Of a stretch of 64,000 nt of DNA, positions 61,330 to 64,000 are shown one piece after another. Below the pieces are notes generated by a model. It was not told the origin of the DNA and searched no databases. It was given only the letters and a program-made list of their open reading frames with translations. Position 1 is the first letter of the stretch. The number at the start of each line of letters is the position of its first letter. The DNA is from Haemophilus seminalis (GTDB taxonomy: Bacteria > Pseudomonadota > Gammaproteobacteria > Enterobacterales > Pasteurellaceae). The stretch is from contig NZ_VCED01000004.1 of the NCBI RefSeq assembly GCF_006384255.1, positions 123,527-187,526 of the forward strand, in the 5' to 3' direction. Position numbers and translations under genes: made by a program.

Positions 61330-61347
61330 GTACTAGTAAACTAGTTC
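61330..61347. promoter_or_regulatory. TrpR-type operator upstream of aroG
   Basis: GTACTAGTAAACTAGTTC matches the E. coli trp operator core GTACTAGTTAACTAGTAC at 16 of 18 positions and is near-palindromic. TTTACT on the minus strand inside it can act as a -10. No other gene in 61268-61545. Confidence 0.65.
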
Positions 61348-61492
61348 ATTATGTTTTTTTTTAAGCTTATTATGATAACAATCTTATTAAACAATCTTTA
61401 ATAAAGCATTGCAAGTGAAATGGTATGACACAATAACGGGCATATTTTCCTCTCTTTTAATGTTAATTAAAGCATATTTTTAAAGCCGATAT

Positions 61493-61521
61493 AAAAAACA
61501 CCGCAAAGTGCGGTGTTTTTT
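61493..61521. terminator. Bidirectional terminator after the adhesin, with uptake signal
   Basis: AAAAAACACCGC/GCGGTGTTTTTT with loop AAAGT. The right arm contains the uptake core at 61506-61514. It terminates the leftward adhesin gene. Confidence 0.8.
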
Positions 61522-61545
61522 CATTATGTTTTCGCTATCAACTGA

Positions 61546-64000
61546 TTACCATTGGTAACCTACGCCAGCTGCAACGCCAGTTTTACCTTGGGTATTTGCC
61601 GTACCAGATAAACGGATGATGATCTTACCGTTATCAGAGATACGAGACATACCTAGCGCAAGACTATTTTGCCCTTGGTAGTTACCAGCTGCAATACCAA
61701 CTAAGCTCTTGCCTGGAGTATAAGCTTGCGGAATTGTCGCCGCCGCTAATGCACTTGCAGTACCCGCATCCGCACGTTTGCCAACTTTGTTGATCTTGTT
61801 ATCCAAGCCACCAAGCTTATGACCAATACCTGCAGCGACAGCATATAACTGACTACCGTTAATCGCATCAGTAGAAGTTGATGAAATTTCACCCGCCGCT
61901 ACGTTTTGAATACGACGCTCATTACCTGCTGCACCAACAGAAACTACGCCATCAGCTTTCGCTCCTTGGAAACCACCATAAGTCATATACCCTACCGTTG
62001 CAGTGCTTACAGTACCTGTTGAACCAGCTGTTGTGCTAGCACCTTGAGTACCATCCTGTTTCAAGTTACGTAAAGTACCAGTTTTAGAACCATTACCGCC
62101 ACGAGCTGTAGATTTAGCACCCAAGATAGCAGAGTTTTCTACAGTGTGTTTCACGTCATTACCTAACACAAACGTATCATTGGTTGAGACGGTATTATTG
62201 TTACCCACAGAATAACTTCCTTGGCCGCTTACTGTGCTTGGGTCACCAAATGCACCAGAGTTATTACCAGTTACACGGTTACCCGTACCAATACTGATCG
62301 AATCCTTACCCGTTACAACAGAATTGAAACCAATTGCAACTGCGTGTTCACCTTCAGCGCTTGATTTAGAACCAATCGCTGTTGCAAATTTACCACTTGC
62401 ACTTGAATCAAAGTCATTCTCTTGTTCCATTTTCGGGCGAGCTACGCCGTCATTAGAATGGAAGAACTTAATACCTTGCTCATTCATATTGTAAATTGCT
62501 TCAACTACGGAGTTAGTTACAATCTCTTTTTGGCTATGAACATTGTAAGTTTTTAACACCGCGACATCATGCCCATCAATTTTTTCAGTTACAACTGTTT
62601 TACCTTTAGGCGCGTCTTTAGTCACATACTTAGGATTATTTTGGCTATCATACTCAATCGTATCGTACTTATTATTTGTAGGAGTTACATTTTTCTGATC
62701 ACCAGCCAATACATAAAGCTGTGCACCATTTACGGCATCTGTGCTATTTGGTGAAATATCACCCGCAGCAACGCCTGTAATCTTAGTTGGTGCTTTACCA
62801 TCTGCACCACTTACATTGATGTTACCACCATTGTTTGTGATCTTAGGTCCATTAGCATCACCAAATTGAACACTATTGAATTGAACATCGTCTTTGGTTT
62901 TATAGGTATATGCCACATTGCCATCTTTATCGACAGTTTGTGCCACTTCCATATTTTTACCAGATTCAAAGTTCACCGCCTTACCAGGATTGATTAGCGT
63001 ATCTTTCGCACCGCCTGTTGCAGTTTTAGAGTTTGTTCTCCAGCCTGAATTGTTGATAGCTTCAGCAACATTTTGTGCGGTTGCCACTTTGTTCAACGGA
63101 GCTGCCGCATCTTGGGCTACTTTAAGTACATCTTGGGCAGCTTTTTTCGCTTCTGGAGTTGCATCCGCAGGCAAATCTTTTACTGCCTGTTCGGCTTTCT
63201 TCAGATCGTCTGCCAGTTTCTTCGCTTCATCTGCAGTAACAGGGCCTTTTACCATACCAGGTTTGGTTGCGTCCGCAGTAATTTCACCCGCATCCACATC
63301 AAACTTCACATAAGTATCAGTCACTTTCTTGCCAAACTCATCAACACGCTCAACAGTTGCAACAGCCGCTTTTGTGCCTTTACCATCTGCAAAACGAACA
63401 TTGTCATTTGGATTGACTTTCTCAAGTTTATCTGCTGATAAGGCTTTATCTTTATCACTAAATGCTGCATTAGCTTTGGATGAGTCAGCCAAACCAACAT
63501 TCCAACCAGACTCTTGGATTGCTGTTGCCACGGTATTACCGGTAACAAAGCCTGAACCACTGTTAGTGATAACATCATTTTTATCGATATTTAGGGTACC
63601 TGCAGGCTTACCATTCACATCTGTTTGGAAGCCTTCTGGTTTTCCATCTTTATCGATCTTGTAGTAATTATCTCCGATCTTAACAGCTTCGGTTTTAGTT
63701 CCATCTTTATGAGTAACTGTTACTTTATCAGTAACTTTACCTTCTTTGATGCCTACCGTAATTTCACGAGTGCCGTCAGCCAATGTGTTACCGGTAATTT
63801 CAATGCCTGTACCGCCTTTAAAATCCACTACATTAGCATTTTTCACCACATCTTTGTAGCCATTGCCATCTTTCGCAGATACCACCCAGCCCATATTTTG
63901 TAAGTCACCTACCGTCGCCGCCGCGTTTTTGTTGACAGGTGCACCTACCGTGCCATTCAAGTCCACTAAATCCGCTGTTGTCGGCACTGCTGGCGTGCTA
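61546..64000 (-). CDS. Trimeric autotransporter adhesin, C-terminal part
   Basis: The frame is open to the window edge, so the N-terminus is missing; about 818 residues are visible. Going toward the C-terminus it shows Trp-ring style motifs (NMGWVVS, ESGWNVG, NSGWRTN), a neck ([19 protein letters not shown]), YadA-head repeats ([20 protein letters not shown] and [16 protein letters not shown]), a second neck ([19 protein letters not shown]) and a YadA-type membrane anchor ending GYQW. A charged Lys/Ala/Asp stretch ([17 protein letters not shown]) is probably a coiled coil. The anchor ([19 protein letters not shown]) resembles UpaG/EhaG more than H. influenzae Hia as I remember it. The protein sits on the outer membrane as a trimer and binds host tissue or other cells. 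Confidence 0.88.
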   Translation of the reverse strand, partial: STPAVPTTADLVDLNGTVGAPVNKNAAATVGDLQNMGWVVSAKDGNGYKDVVKNANVVDFKGGTGIEITGNTLADGTREITVGIKEGKVTDKVTVTHKDGTKTEAVKIGDNYYKIDKDGKPEGFQTDVNGKPAGTLNIDKNDVITNSGSGFVTGNTVATAIQESGWNVGLADSSKANAAFSDKDKALSADKLEKVNPNDNVRFADGKGTKAAVATVERVDEFGKKVTDTYVKFDVDAGEITADATKPGMVKGPVTADEAKKLADDLKKAEQAVKDLPADATPEAKKAAQDVLKVAQDAAAPLNKVATAQNVAEAINNSGWRTNSKTATGGAKDTLINPGKAVNFESGKNMEVAQTVDKDGNVAYTYKTKDDVQFNSVQFGDANGPKITNNGGNINVSGADGKAPTKITGVAAGDISPNSTDAVNGAQLYVLAGDQKNVTPTNNKYDTIEYDSQNNPKYVTKDAPKGKTVVTEKIDGHDVAVLKTYNVHSQKEIVTNSVVEAIYNMNEQGIKFFHSNDGVARPKMEQENDFDSSASGKFATAIGSKSSAEGEHAVAIGFNSVVTGKDSISIGTGNRVTGNNSGAFGDPSTVSGQGSYSVGNNNTVSTNDTFVLGNDVKHTVENSAILGAKSTARGGNGSKTGTLRNLKQDGTQGASTTAGSTGTVSTATVGYMTYGGFQGAKADGVVSVGAAGNERRIQNVAAGEISSTSTDAINGSQLYAVAAGIGHKLGGLDNKINKVGKRADAGTASALAAATIPQAYTPGKSLVGIAAGNYQGQNSLALGMSRISDNGKIIIRLSGTANTQGKTGVAAGVGYQW

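Overview
This AT-rich window comes from a Haemophilus chromosome, most likely H. influenzae or a close relative such as H. haemolyticus. The main evidence is about 44 copies of the Hin-type DNA uptake signal (core AAGTGCGGT or its complement), the lsg lipooligosaccharide gene set, and housekeeping proteins of Pasteurellaceae type. I saw no rRNA, tRNA, CRISPR array or complete insertion sequence.

Layout. 1-8.2 kb: truA (partial), a Fur-box TonB-dependent siderophore receptor with an ABC exporter-type protein, slyB and a second small lipoprotein, yecM and argS. 8.4-18.1 kb: a lysine exporter, then a periplasmic methionine-repair operon (msrAB-ccdA-tlpA), an EamA transporter, and two nearly identical copies of an ECF sigma/anti-sigma pair. 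Between these copies lies a four-gene cassette: a 57-aa protein, an Nmad2-family protein, an Nmad3-family protein and a two-TM membrane protein. A very methionine-rich exported protein follows copy 2. The msrAB and Met-rich genes share an identical promoter-like motif (TGTAAGAAAT-N12-CGTCTAA), so they probably form one oxidative (hypochlorite-type) stress regulon of the ECF sigma factor.

18.1-29.3 kb: rng, putP-cmoB, ilvIH, a lysine-riboswitch-controlled NhaC-family transporter, hns, and purU-aroA. 29.4-38.8 kb: mltB, the lsgF-A glycosyltransferase/flippase operon, a YdcF/ElyC-like protein, neuA (CMP-sialic acid synthetase), a nitroreductase and rpsO. Together lsgB and neuA link activated sialic acid to its transfer onto lipooligosaccharide. 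38.9-47.6 kb: a decayed modD fragment, hldE, htrB, parE-parC, gltS and hypA. 47.7-51.2 kb: a selenocysteine-containing formate dehydrogenase H (fdhF) and a short MetE-like methyltransferase.

51.4-61.3 kb: lolC on one side and lolD-lolE on the other side of a complete bioA-F-G-C-D cluster, then a 2-hydroxyacid dehydrogenase and a DAHP synthase with a TrpR-like operator. 61.5-64 kb: the C-terminal part of a trimeric autotransporter adhesin that runs off the window.

The best candidate for an undescribed system is the Nmad2-Nmad3-membrane-protein cassette at 14.0-16.9 kb. It has no uptake signals, is flanked by a 740-bp direct repeat, and has phage-leader-like sequence at its left edge.
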